Origin: Candidatus Defluviilinea gracilis
GTDB taxonomy: Bacteria > Chloroflexota > Anaerolineae > Anaerolineales > Villigracilaceae
Length of the DNA stretch: 64,000 nt
Assembly (NCBI GenBank): GCA_016716235.1
Contig: JADJWS010000001.1
Location: 2,046,001-2,110,000, forward strand
Reading direction: 5' to 3'
Shown here: in pieces, positions 39,491 to 47,145 of the stretch
Layout of the letters: every line of letters begins with the position of its first letter
How positions within the stretch are numbered: position 1 is the first letter of the stretch
The notes under the pieces: generated by a model
Database searches by the model: none
What the model saw: the letters and a program-made list of their open reading frames with translations, nothing else
What the model was told of the DNA's origin: nothing
Program-made: the position numbers and the translations under genes

Positions 39491-40759
39491 TTAAGTCGGC
39501 ATTACGTTTTTATGCGGATCTTTCACAACAAAAATCAAAATGCCTGCGGCGATGATTCCGATGATCGTCGCCAGTTCAAATGCGGAACCAAACCCGAGAT
39601 GATCGATTAGCCATCCGCCCAGGATCGGCGCGGCGATGGTTGCAGGCGTGACCAGCGTGTTCGATAAGCCGATGTAGGTGGGACGTTCGATGTCGTTGCC
39701 GAAGCCCACTGTGAACGTGATGCCGATTGTCCACAAGGCGACATTGCCGATTCCTGAAAGAATGAACGCGGGATACAACCATGCGATGGTCGGCGCAAAC
39801 CACGCGATGACCGAACTCGCAATGGTCGCGACCGCGCCGAGGATCAACATCGCGCGATGCCCAACTTTATCTCCGAGCCAGCCCATGCCCGCGTTTGCGA
39901 ACGTCTGCGCGAGCGTGAGCGCGGCGGTGAAGTAGCCCGCCGTGATCGAATCCATTTGGAAGCGCCGCAACCCGAGCAGGATGTAAAACGCGAATCCCAT
40001 CGTTGCGAACATCATGAAGAAGCGCGAGACGAGATACCAATTAAAATTTTTATCTTTTTTCAGGATGCGCTTCGCGTCTTCCCAAAAGTGAGCCTGCTTC
40101 TCCGAAACGACTTTTTCCTCGTCCCGAAGTTCTCGCGACCGCGCCAACGCGGCATACGATACAAAAAGGAAAATGCCCGCGATCAAAAAACTGACGCCGA
40201 AATTTTTGGGGAAGACGACAGTTTCCAACAAATATCCCGCGCCGATGGCGGCGATGCTGATCGCCAGATTCGCCAGCGCGCCTTGCATGCCGAAGAACGC
40301 GCCGCGCGATTCGGGCGGGATGATCTTCGACATAAAACTCGTCCACGGGTTGGCGGTGAAGCCCGCGCCGATTCCCTGCCACGCCAGCGCGAGGAACGTG
40401 ATGACCAACGCGGCTTTGACTCCGATGACGGGAATGCATAACGCGGTGACTCCCAGCACAAAAAACGGGACGCGTTCGTGGCGGGTGTTCCGCAGGACCA
40501 TCGGCTTATACTCGCGCGCCCGCGCGATCTGACCCGCGTTGAAGAGTTGCGGTAACTGCCAGCCGATGGCGTGGAACGCGGGCGCCAGTCCGATGAGGAT
40601 CGCGGAGTCGGTCAATTGGGTGACGAAGAGGGGGATGATCGTGGCGAACGAGCCGAAGCCGAGCGCCAAGCCGAAGAAGGCGCCATCCAACAGATTCATG
40701 GTGACGTTATAGCGCAAATGCGCGCGGATGTATTTTTCCATGCTGGAGAGGGGAAGCAT
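39491..40759 (-). CDS. Major facilitator superfamily transporter
   Basis: A 422-residue transporter with about 12 membrane helices in two six-helix halves and a central loop (SRELRDEEKVVSEKQAH). GWLGDKVGHRAMLILG is the conserved loop 8-9 motif. Substrate unknown; such proteins are often multidrug or metabolite exporters. ATG 40759 is preceded by TAGAAT with 6 bp between, so a leaderless mRNA is likely; ATG 40741 is an alternative. It diverges from the DUF1772/TetR unit and shares its promoter region. Confidence 0.87.
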   Translation of the reverse strand: MLPLSSMEKYIRAHLRYNVTMNLLDGAFFGLALGFGSFATIIPLFVTQLTDSAILIGLAPAFHAIGWQLPQLFNAGQIARAREYKPMVLRNTRHERVPFFVLGVTALCIPVIGVKAALVITFLALAWQGIGAGFTANPWTSFMSKIIPPESRGAFFGMQGALANLAISIAAIGAGYLLETVVFPKNFGVSFLIAGIFLFVSYAALARSRELRDEEKVVSEKQAHFWEDAKRILKKDKNFNWYLVSRFFMMFATMGFAFYILLGLRRFQMDSITAGYFTAALTLAQTFANAGMGWLGDKVGHRAMLILGAVATIASSVIAWFAPTIAWLYPAFILSGIGNVALWTIGITFTVGFGNDIERPTYIGLSNTLVTPATIAAPILGGWLIDHLGFGSAFELATIIGIIAAGILIFVVKDPHKNVMPT

Positions 40760-40765
40760 GGGGCG

Positions 40766-40839
40766 ATTCTACCATTTCGGTTTTCAGGCTTGACAAAATT
40801 TGTCCGAATACGCTACAATAAAAAACGAACGACTGTTCA
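40766..40839. promoter_or_regulatory. Divergent promoters with TetR-type operator
   Basis: Plus strand: TTGACA (40790-40795), 18-bp spacer, TACAAT (40814-40819). Just downstream, AACGAACGACTGTTCATT (40823-40840 region) is an inverted repeat with GAAC/GTTC arms, the usual form of a TetR-family operator. Minus strand: TAGAAT (40771-40766) 6 bp before the MFS start. A TetR gene lies two genes downstream and is the likely regulator. Confidence 0.75.
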
Positions 40840-40872
40840 TTTTTTATTAAAAGCCCACGAAGGGAAAATCCG

Positions 40873-41334
40873 ATGGATTGGTTTCTCATAACACTTTCTT
40901 TCACAACACTCGTGCGAGGTTTTGGGGCGGGTCTGATTTATGACGTCGCAATGATCAGCCTGCCTGTACGGCGGCAAATTGGCGCAATTCCTTATACTAA
41001 ATTTGCTGTCGCAAACTTTGGTGTTGGGGTCAAGACGTATGCTCCCGTCTCAATTCTGGGCGCGCTCCTGACACTTTTTGTGACTGTCGCTGCTTTTCTG
41101 CGAGGGGAATCGGCGATTGTCAGTTGGTCAATCGCAGCGTCGTTAATCGCCACTGTTTTGGCTTTCATTGGCACGGCGCGAGCGCTTCCAGCCCTGCTAA
41201 GCCTGCGTCAAGCTTCAGACGATGAGACTTTGCTTTCACAAACCTTGGATCGCTTTGCCCGCTGGCACACTTTTAGCACGGTATGGCAGTTGGCCTCTTT
41301 TGTTGCTCTTGTTGTTGCTTTGGCAAATCTATGA
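40873..41334 (+). CDS. Membrane protein, DUF1772-like
   Basis: A 153-residue protein with four hydrophobic segments (about 5-27, 55-78, 82-103, 133-152). Layout and the start with FTTLVRGFGAGLIYDVA fit DUF1772 (anthrone oxygenase-like), a common neighbour of TetR regulators, though I hold the family loosely. It overlaps the TetR gene by 4 bp. Its strong promoter carries a putative TetR operator, so it is probably induced when the regulator is inactive. The frame break in TetR could leave it constitutive. Confidence 0.7.
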   Translation: MDWFLITLSFTTLVRGFGAGLIYDVAMISLPVRRQIGAIPYTKFAVANFGVGVKTYAPVSILGALLTLFVTVAAFLRGESAIVSWSIAASLIATVLAFIGTARALPALLSLRQASDDETLLSQTLDRFARWHTFSTVWQLASFVALVVALANL

Positions 41335-41941
41335 CGCCCAAAGACAAACTCAAAAAAGGCGAAGCCACCCGCCTCGCCATCGAAGACGCGGCGATGAATC
41401 TATTCCTCAAGCAGGGATACGCCGCCACGTCCATGCGCCAGATCGCAGACGCGGTCGGGCTGGCGTTGGGCGGGATCTACAACCACTTCTCCAGCAAGGA
41501 GGAGATTTTTGAGGGCATCATCATTGATAAACATCCGTACAAGCAAATCCTGCCCGCCGTCCTTGCCGCGGAGGGGACACCGCCGAAGACTTTTACACGA
41601 ACGCCGCGCACATCGTCATCGCCGAGATGGGCAAGCGTTCCGAATTCGTGAACCTGATGTTCATCGAACTGGTCGAATTCAAAGGCAGGCACGGCGCGGC
41701 GCTGTTGAAAGAGATCGCCCCCAAAATACTGCCTGTCTTCGAGAGGTTTATCAAATCACGGAAAGACCTGCGCGTCACCAACCCCGCCTTGTTGATGCGT
41801 TCATTTATCGGACTGGTGATTTCATACCTAATGACTGAAATGATGATTTCAAATTCGATTCTAAGCAAACTCATGCCGAAGAACACAGAGGATGCTTACG
41901 TGGACATTTTCCTACACGGCATTCTCAAGCCTGCGGAGTAG
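41331..41941 (+). pseudogene. TetR/AcrR family regulator, frame broken at ~41576
   Basis: The first ~82 codons from ATG 41331 give a normal TetR helix-turn-helix (AAMNLFLKQGYAATSMRQIA, LALGGIYNHFSSKEEIFEGI). The frame then turns into nonsense (PPKTFTRTPRTSSSP). The C-terminal ligand domain continues one frame over (DTAEDFYTNAAHIVIAEMGK to ILKPAE at 41941). Adding one G to the GGGG run at 41573-41576 restores a 203-residue protein. It is either a single-base deletion in the organism or a homopolymer sequencing error. It likely controls the operator at 40823-40840. Confidence 0.88.
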
Positions 41942-42064
41942 ATAGGTATACACGTACACAGGTAAACACGTAGACACGCAATACGCACTACGTAATACGT
42001 ACTGCGTAACTCGTATCTCGTAACCCGCATCACCCACTGATCACTGCTAACTAATAACTGATCA
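41942..42064. repeat. Short tandem array, ACACGTA/TACGTAA-type units
   Basis: About 120 bp of drifting units: TACACGTACACAGGTAAACA, then TACGTAATACGTACTGCG, then CTGATCACTGCTAACTAA. It fills the gap between the TetR gene and the ABC permease gene. No promoter or Shine-Dalgarno is clear inside it. Confidence 0.8.
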
Positions 42065-42083
42065 CTTCTTCACTGGAGCCCCC

Positions 42084-43211
42084 ATGAACACCCGTCTCCT
42101 CTCCATCATCCGCAAAGAATTCATTCAGATCTTCCGCGACCCGCGCACTCTGGTCATGATCGTCGTCATTCCCATCATGCAATTGTTCCTGCTCGGGTAT
42201 TCTGCCACAAACGATGTGCGTAATGTTCCGCTCGCGGTGTTGGACCGAAGTCAGAGCGTGGAATCGCGCGCCCTGCTTGATTCGTATCGCGCGGCGGATT
42301 ATTTCCGAATCGCGTACGCGGTCGATTCCGAAGCGGAGATCGAAGATCTGATCCTGGCAGGCAAAGCGCGCGCGGCGGTCATCATCCCGCCCGATTACGC
42401 CCAGCGGCTTGCCGAAGGAGACGCGCAGATCGCCTTCATCCTCGACGGCTCCGATCCCACCAGCGCATCTACCGCGCTCGCCGCCTCGCAATTGATCGGA
42501 CAGGCGCACGCCTCGAAAATCCTTTTGCAAAAATTTGAACTTAGCGGCATGAACTTGCGCGTGCAACCGCCTGTCGAAGTCCGTACGACCGTTTGGTTCA
42601 ACCCCGACCTCATCAGCGCGCACTTCATGATCCCCGGCGTGATCGGCATGATCCTCTACGCGATTGCGGCAATTCTCACCGCCACCTCCGTTGTGCGCGA
42701 ACGCGAACGCGGCACCATCGAACAACTTATCGTCACACCGATTCGTCCATGGGAATTGATCGTCGGCAAACTCACGCCGTATGTCGTGCTGGGATTTTTC
42801 AACACGATTGAAGTCCTTGCAGTGGGGCATTGGTGGTTCGGCGTTCCGATCCGCGGCAACCTCGCCCTGATCATTTTGCTTTCAGGCGTGTTCCTCGTCA
42901 CGGGTCTCGGCATCGGTCTGCTCGCCTCCACGATCGCCAACACACAGCAGGAAGCCATGCTCACGGTTTGGATGACTCTCCTGCCGAGCATTTTCCTCTC
43001 TGGTTTTTTCTTTCCGCTTGAAGCCATGCCCAAAATATTGCAATGGCTTTCGTATCTCATGCCGTTGCGTTATTACCTCGTCATCATTCGCGCGTTATTA
43101 CTCAAAGGCGTGGGACTCGATAAGATTCAATTCGATGTCATCGCCATGACTCTCTTCGCAATCGGCATCATGACCCTCGCCGCTTTGCGATTTAGAAAAC
43201 GACTCGATTAA
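42084..43211 (+). CDS. ABC-2 type transporter permease
   Basis: A 375-residue exporter permease like YhhJ/YbhR: one N-terminal helix (LVMIVVIPIMQLFLLGY), a large extracytoplasmic domain (residues ~45-170) and five C-terminal helices. FNPDLISAHFMIPGVIGMI, VRERERGTIEQLIVTPI and LPSIFLSGFFFPLEAMP are the family core. It follows a TetR gene and is followed by an HlyD-like adaptor and two ATPase genes, so the set should be a drug or metabolite exporter of the YbhFSR/YhiI-RbbA type. Only one permease gene is seen for two ATPases. Confidence 0.92.
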   Translation: MNTRLLSIIRKEFIQIFRDPRTLVMIVVIPIMQLFLLGYSATNDVRNVPLAVLDRSQSVESRALLDSYRAADYFRIAYAVDSEAEIEDLILAGKARAAVIIPPDYAQRLAEGDAQIAFILDGSDPTSASTALAASQLIGQAHASKILLQKFELSGMNLRVQPPVEVRTTVWFNPDLISAHFMIPGVIGMILYAIAAILTATSVVRERERGTIEQLIVTPIRPWELIVGKLTPYVVLGFFNTIEVLAVGHWWFGVPIRGNLALIILLSGVFLVTGLGIGLLASTIANTQQEAMLTVWMTLLPSIFLSGFFFPLEAMPKILQWLSYLMPLRYYLVIIRALLLKGVGLDKIQFDVIAMTLFAIGIMTLAALRFRKRLD

Positions 43212-43222
43212 AGGAGTTCACC

Positions 43223-44563
43223 ATGCACAAACCACCGCTCGCCGTTCGCATCATCGTTGTATTGATCGTCCTCTCCACCATCGGATATTACGCGTTCCGT
43301 TCCCTCGCGCCCAAAGAAAATGGACAACTCAAAGCCTCGGGCGCCATCGAGGCGGTGATGGTTAACATCTCGCCTGAGATGATGGGCAAAGTGTTGGACG
43401 TGTCTGCAGATGAGGGACAGCCCGTGCAGACGGGGGATCCGCTTCTTTCTCTCGACGGGAGTCTGCTTACCGCCCAGCGAGCCGTCGCGTCCGCCCAGCT
43501 TGACTCGGCCAACGCCGCCCTCAACACTGCCTCCGCCGCATACGCCGTGGCGCAACAGCAATACGATGCGACTCTCAACAACGCGCTCGAGCAAGAACAA
43601 TCCACGCGCGCGAATGTTTGGCGCGCGACAAACCCGGCAGAGTTTAATCAACCCAGCTGGTATTTCTCCAAAGCGGAACGACTCACCGCCGCGCAAGCCG
43701 AAGTAGATGCGACTCTGGCGAAATTACAAGATGCCCAGGCGAAATTAGCCGATCTTCAAAAAAGCAACGGTAACGCGCGATTCATGACCATTGAAGCGGA
43801 CCTCGCTCAGGCGCGACTCGCATGGGAAACTGCAAAGGCGGCTTATGACAAAACCGCTGGCGCATCCGACAGCCAGGATTTACGGGATGCCGCGCAAGTT
43901 GTCCTCGATGACGCCGAACTCGCACTGGACGACGCGCAAACCGAATACGATGATGCCCTCTCCACTGATAAGGCGCAGGATGTGCTTGAAGCCCGCGCCA
44001 ACGTTGCCATCGCGCAGGAAAATTACGATACGGCGCAGGACAATCTCCGCGCTTTGCAAACGGGCGCGAATTCTCCTGCCGTTGTCACCGCGCAAAAGGC
44101 TCTCGATCAGGCAAAAGCCGCGATGGAACAAGCGCAAGCCGCCGTCAACACCGCGCAAGCCAATCTCGATCTCATTGACACGCAGATCGCCAAACTCACG
44201 GTCAACGCGCCCATGGATGGAGTCATCCTCACGCGCAACGTTGAACCGGGCGAGTTTGTCCAACCTGGCTCCGTCGCGTTTGCGATGGCAAACCTGAATG
44301 AATTGACCATCACTGTGTACATTCCCGAAGACCAATACGGCAATATCTCGATTGGGCAACAAGCCACCGTCACTGTCGACTCGTTCCCTGGCGAAACCTT
44401 CACCGCCGAAGTCATCCACATCGCCGACCAAGCCGAATTCACCCCGCGCAACGTCCAAACTGTGGAGGGACGCAGTTCAACTGTGTATGCCATCAAGTTG
44501 AAAGTGACAGATAACGACGGCAAATTGAAGATCGGCATGCCAGCGGATGTGGTGTTCAAGTAA
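43223..44563 (+). CDS. HlyD-family periplasmic adaptor
   Basis: A 446-residue membrane-fusion type protein: one N-terminal anchor (residues 9-27), a split biotinyl-lipoyl domain (ISPEMMGKVLDVSADEGQPV and VNAPMDGVILTRNVEPGEFV), a long alpha-hairpin (~95-300) rich in Ala/Gln/Asp heptads, and a beta-barrel (YGNISIGQQATVTVDSFPG). It starts 11 bp after the permease with AAAGGAG. In a Chloroflexota cell, the lack of a classical outer membrane raises the question what the long hairpin contacts. Confidence 0.92.
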   Translation: MHKPPLAVRIIVVLIVLSTIGYYAFRSLAPKENGQLKASGAIEAVMVNISPEMMGKVLDVSADEGQPVQTGDPLLSLDGSLLTAQRAVASAQLDSANAALNTASAAYAVAQQQYDATLNNALEQEQSTRANVWRATNPAEFNQPSWYFSKAERLTAAQAEVDATLAKLQDAQAKLADLQKSNGNARFMTIEADLAQARLAWETAKAAYDKTAGASDSQDLRDAAQVVLDDAELALDDAQTEYDDALSTDKAQDVLEARANVAIAQENYDTAQDNLRALQTGANSPAVVTAQKALDQAKAAMEQAQAAVNTAQANLDLIDTQIAKLTVNAPMDGVILTRNVEPGEFVQPGSVAFAMANLNELTITVYIPEDQYGNISIGQQATVTVDSFPGETFTAEVIHIADQAEFTPRNVQTVEGRSSTVYAIKLKVTDNDGKLKIGMPADVVFK

Positions 44564-44565
44564 AG

Positions 44566-45089
44566 TCACAGGTCAAAGGTCGCAAGTCGAAGGTCAAATA
44601 ATGCTGTAGGTCAAAATTCATACCAAAAGGAGAAAAATAAAATGGCTGGTATCACTCGCTTTGAAGAGATCGAGGCTTGGAAGACTGCAAGGCAATTGAC
44701 CAACTTGATTTATGGATTGGGCAATCAGACAGGCTTTAATCGCGACTTTGGCTTACGTGACCAGATTCGACGCGCCTCTGTTTCCGTGATGAGCAACATC
44801 GCCGAAGGTTTTGAAAGCCGTACTGATATTCAGTTCATCAATTTTCTCGGAATAGCAAAAGCGTCGGCAGGCGAAGCGCGAGCGCAACTCTACGTGGCTC
44901 TCGACCAAAGTTACATTACCGAAGAACAGTTCACAGAAACTTATGCTTTGGCTCAGACCTGCGCCCGTCAAATTTCAAAATTCATCACCTATCTAGAATC
45001 CAACCCGCGCAAACGCCGCATTTCCGATGACGAAGCAGACTACGAAGTTTAACGTTCATCCGACTTTCGACCTTCGACTTTCGACTCAA
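44566..45089 (+). mobile_element. Putative IVS-like element: IVP gene between inverted tandem arrays (locus 2)
   Basis: Left array 44566-44608 reads AGGTCAAAGGTCGCAAGTCG. Right array 45053-45089, on the other strand, reads GTCGAAAGTCGAAGGTCG. The shared core AGTCGAAGGTC is in opposite orientation on the two sides. The element sits between the adaptor and the ATPase genes of an ABC operon. The plan repeats that of 26338-26903 with a different unit. Mobility is inferred. Confidence 0.5.
44642..45052 (+). CDS. Four-helix bundle protein (IVP family)
   Basis: A 136-residue helical protein with the family signature IRRASVSVMSNIAEGFESR and LGIAKASAGEARAQLYVA. Shine-Dalgarno AAAGGAG lies 9 bp upstream. 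Its C-terminus is basic then acidic (RKRRISDDEADYEV). It shares the NIxEGF core with the protein at 26408-26821 but is otherwise divergent, so the two loci are not recent duplicates. It interrupts an ABC exporter operon and has no evident part in transport. Confidence 0.92.
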   Translation: MAGITRFEEIEAWKTARQLTNLIYGLGNQTGFNRDFGLRDQIRRASVSVMSNIAEGFESRTDIQFINFLGIAKASAGEARAQLYVALDQSYITEEQFTETYALAQTCARQISKFITYLESNPRKRRISDDEADYEV

Positions 45090-45107
45090 TAATATTTCAA
45101 CCCAACT

Positions 45108-46199
45108 ATGAATAACCTCCTTGTCTCCGCCTCCAACCTCAAAAAACACTTCGGCGATACACACGCCGTTGACGATGTTTCCCTGCGCATCCAATCAGGC
45201 GAAATCTACGGACTCGTCGGCGCGGATGGGGCGGGGAAGACGACGACGATTCGCCTGCTCGTCGGCGCGCTCAAAGCGGACGCGGGTGAGGCGGTCATCT
45301 GCGGCTACGACATCAACAAGCAGACCGAACAAGCCCGCGCCCAATTTGGTTATCTCTCGCAGAGATTTTCCATGTATGAGGATTTGACCGTTCTCGAAAA
45401 CATCCGCTTCTTTGCCGAGGCGCGTGGATTGAAATCGAATGAGTGGCTTCCGCGCTCGCTGGAGATTCTCGAATTCGTCGGGCTGGAGAAATTCAAAGAC
45501 CGCCGCGCAGGTCAACTTTCGGGAGGCATGAAACAGAAATTGGGGTTGGCTTCGGCTCTGGTGACAAAGCCGCGCGTGCTATTGCTCGATGAACCAACCA
45601 CAGGCGTTGATCCCGTCACACGTCAAGACTTTTGGCAGTTGGTGATTAAGTTGGTGTCGCCCTCCCAATCTCTCGCGCTGAGCGGAGTGAGCCGTAGTTT
45701 GGCGAACGCAGACGAAGCGCAGGTTGCAAGTCGTCCTTCGTCTGCGGACTTCGCAGCGAACGCTCAGTCCTCCGCTCAGGGCGATGTGGCAGTATTAATC
45801 AGCACGCCTTATATGGATGAGGCTTCCAGATGCCATCGCGTCGGATTCATGAAAAATGGAAAAATCATCGCGGAAGATACGCCGTCGAATCTGCGGGCGC
45901 GACTCAATAATCGCGTGCTTGAGTTGCGCGGCTCGCCGATCAATCTTTTGCGTCACGTGGCGCACAACGATCGGGATGTCGAAGATGTTCAAGCGTTCGG
46001 TGATCGTCTGCACATCCGCGTAGGGGAGAGAAAGGCTGACGATGTGCTGAGCAGGTTGAAGTCCGCGATTCGAAGCGAGGGCGGACGCGTGGATGAACTC
46101 CGCGCGGTGAGTCCCGTTCTCGAAGATGTCTTCATTGCATTATCTTCCCCCCATCATGTTCACGATGGGGGGATAAGAGGGGGGTCGGAGTCCAAATGA
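45108..46199 (+). CDS. ABC transporter ATP-binding protein with in-frame repeat insertion
   Basis: A 363-residue ATPase of the drug-exporter type. Walker A is GADGAGKTTTIR, the signature LSGGMKQK, Walker B LLLDEPTTGVDP, and the switch His region reads STPYMDEA (with Tyr at the usual His position). Between Walker B and the switch, residues ~186-226 (from PSQSLALSGVSRSLANAD to AQSSAQG) have no counterpart in the family and are encoded by a repeat with inverted ends. Without it the length would be normal (~320). GDVAVLIS directly continues the family pattern after the insert. Overlaps the next ATPase gene by 4 bp. Confidence 0.92.
   Translation: MNNLLVSASNLKKHFGDTHAVDDVSLRIQSGEIYGLVGADGAGKTTTIRLLVGALKADAGEAVICGYDINKQTEQARAQFGYLSQRFSMYEDLTVLENIRFFAEARGLKSNEWLPRSLEILEFVGLEKFKDRRAGQLSGGMKQKLGLASALVTKPRVLLLDEPTTGVDPVTRQDFWQLVIKLVSPSQSLALSGVSRSLANADEAQVASRPSSADFAANAQSSAQGDVAVLISTPYMDEASRCHRVGFMKNGKIIAEDTPSNLRARLNNRVLELRGSPINLLRHVAHNDRDVEDVQAFGDRLHIRVGERKADDVLSRLKSAIRSEGGRVDELRAVSPVLEDVFIALSSPHHVHDGGIRGGSESK
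45664..45783. repeat. ~120-bp TIR element inserted in frame in the ATPase gene
   Basis: TCGCGCTGAGCGGAG (from 45673) and CTCCGCTCAGGGCGA (to 45784) are inverted copies with few mismatches. Inside, GCAGACGAAG and CTTCGTCTGC form a second pair. Length and phase keep the frame open without stops. Element ends could not be fixed to the base. Confidence 0.82.
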
Positions 46200-47098
46200 G
46201 CGAAGCAGTCATCCAAGTGAAAAATCTCACGCGGCGATTTGGCGAATTCGTCGCGGTGGATCACGTCAACTTTGAAGTGGGCGCGGGCGAAGTCGTTGGT
46301 TATCTCGGTCCGAACGGATCGGGCAAGACGACGACGATCCGCATGCTGTTGGGTTTGCTCGAGCCGAGCGATGGCAGCGCGACCGTGCTTGGATTCGACG
46401 CGTTCAAACAAAGCGAACAGGTGCGGGCGCGCGCGGGATACATGTCGCAAAAATTTGCGATCTATGATGACCTGACCGTGCTGGAAAATTTGACGTTTTA
46501 CGGCGGCGTCTACGGGATTCGCGACAAGGCGCGCATCGCGCGGACGTTGGAACTGGTCGGCTTGCGTGGGCATGATTCCACGCTGACGCGTTCGCTGTCG
46601 GCGGGCTGGCGTCAGCGAGTCGCGTTGGGAATCGCGTTGGTGCATGAACCGAAATTATTGTTCCTCGATGAACCGACATCAGGCGTTGACCCCACCGCGC
46701 GCCGCGCCTTCTGGGATTTGATCTACGAACTCGCCGAAAACGGCGTGACGATTTTGGTCACAACGCATTACATGGACGAAGCCGAATATTGCGAACGCGT
46801 CGGCATCATGCGCGACGGAAAATTGCTCGCGATGGACACGCCGTCGAACTTGAAAAAGAACATCATCGCGGGCGACGTGTGGGAAGTGTATGCCGATCCG
46901 TTGGAAGTGGGACTGGAAGTGTTGCCCGCTGTGGACGGCGTGTTAAGCGTTTCGCTGGCGGGGGATCATTTGAGAACTATAACGGAAAGAGGAAAGAAGA
47001 AAGAGGAGTTATTGAGGGGGTTGAAGGTGTTGAGTGTGCGCGATGTGGTTGTCGGCGAGCCGACGTTGGAGGATGTGTTTATTTCGCTGGCGAGGTAA
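46196..47098 (+). CDS. ABC transporter ATP-binding protein
   Basis: A 300-residue ATPase with Walker A GPNGSGKTTTIRM, signature LSAGWRQR, Walker B LFLDEPTSGVDP and the switch VTTHYMDEAEYC. It is a paralogue of the preceding gene, and the two probably form the ATPase pair of the exporter, as in the two halves of YbhF/RbbA-like proteins. Start ATG overlaps the upstream TGA. Nearly the last GC-rich gene before the AT-rich cassette. Confidence 0.93.
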   Translation: MSEAVIQVKNLTRRFGEFVAVDHVNFEVGAGEVVGYLGPNGSGKTTTIRMLLGLLEPSDGSATVLGFDAFKQSEQVRARAGYMSQKFAIYDDLTVLENLTFYGGVYGIRDKARIARTLELVGLRGHDSTLTRSLSAGWRQRVALGIALVHEPKLLFLDEPTSGVDPTARRAFWDLIYELAENGVTILVTTHYMDEAEYCERVGIMRDGKLLAMDTPSNLKKNIIAGDVWEVYADPLEVGLEVLPAVDGVLSVSLAGDHLRTITERGKKKEELLRGLKVLSVRDVVVGEPTLEDVFISLAR

Positions 47099-47127
47099 TG
47101 ACAACTTTAGCAGATATGTTGTATACT
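47098..47127 (+). promoter_or_regulatory. Promoter of the AT-rich signalling cassette
   Basis: ATGACA (47098-47103), 18-bp spacer, TATACT (47122-47127). The start would fall near 47134, about 12 nt before ATG 47146. The -35 box overlaps the stop of the ABC gene, so the cassette has its own promoter. Confidence 0.55.
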
Positions 47128-47145
47128 CAGTTTTGAGGACTTAGC

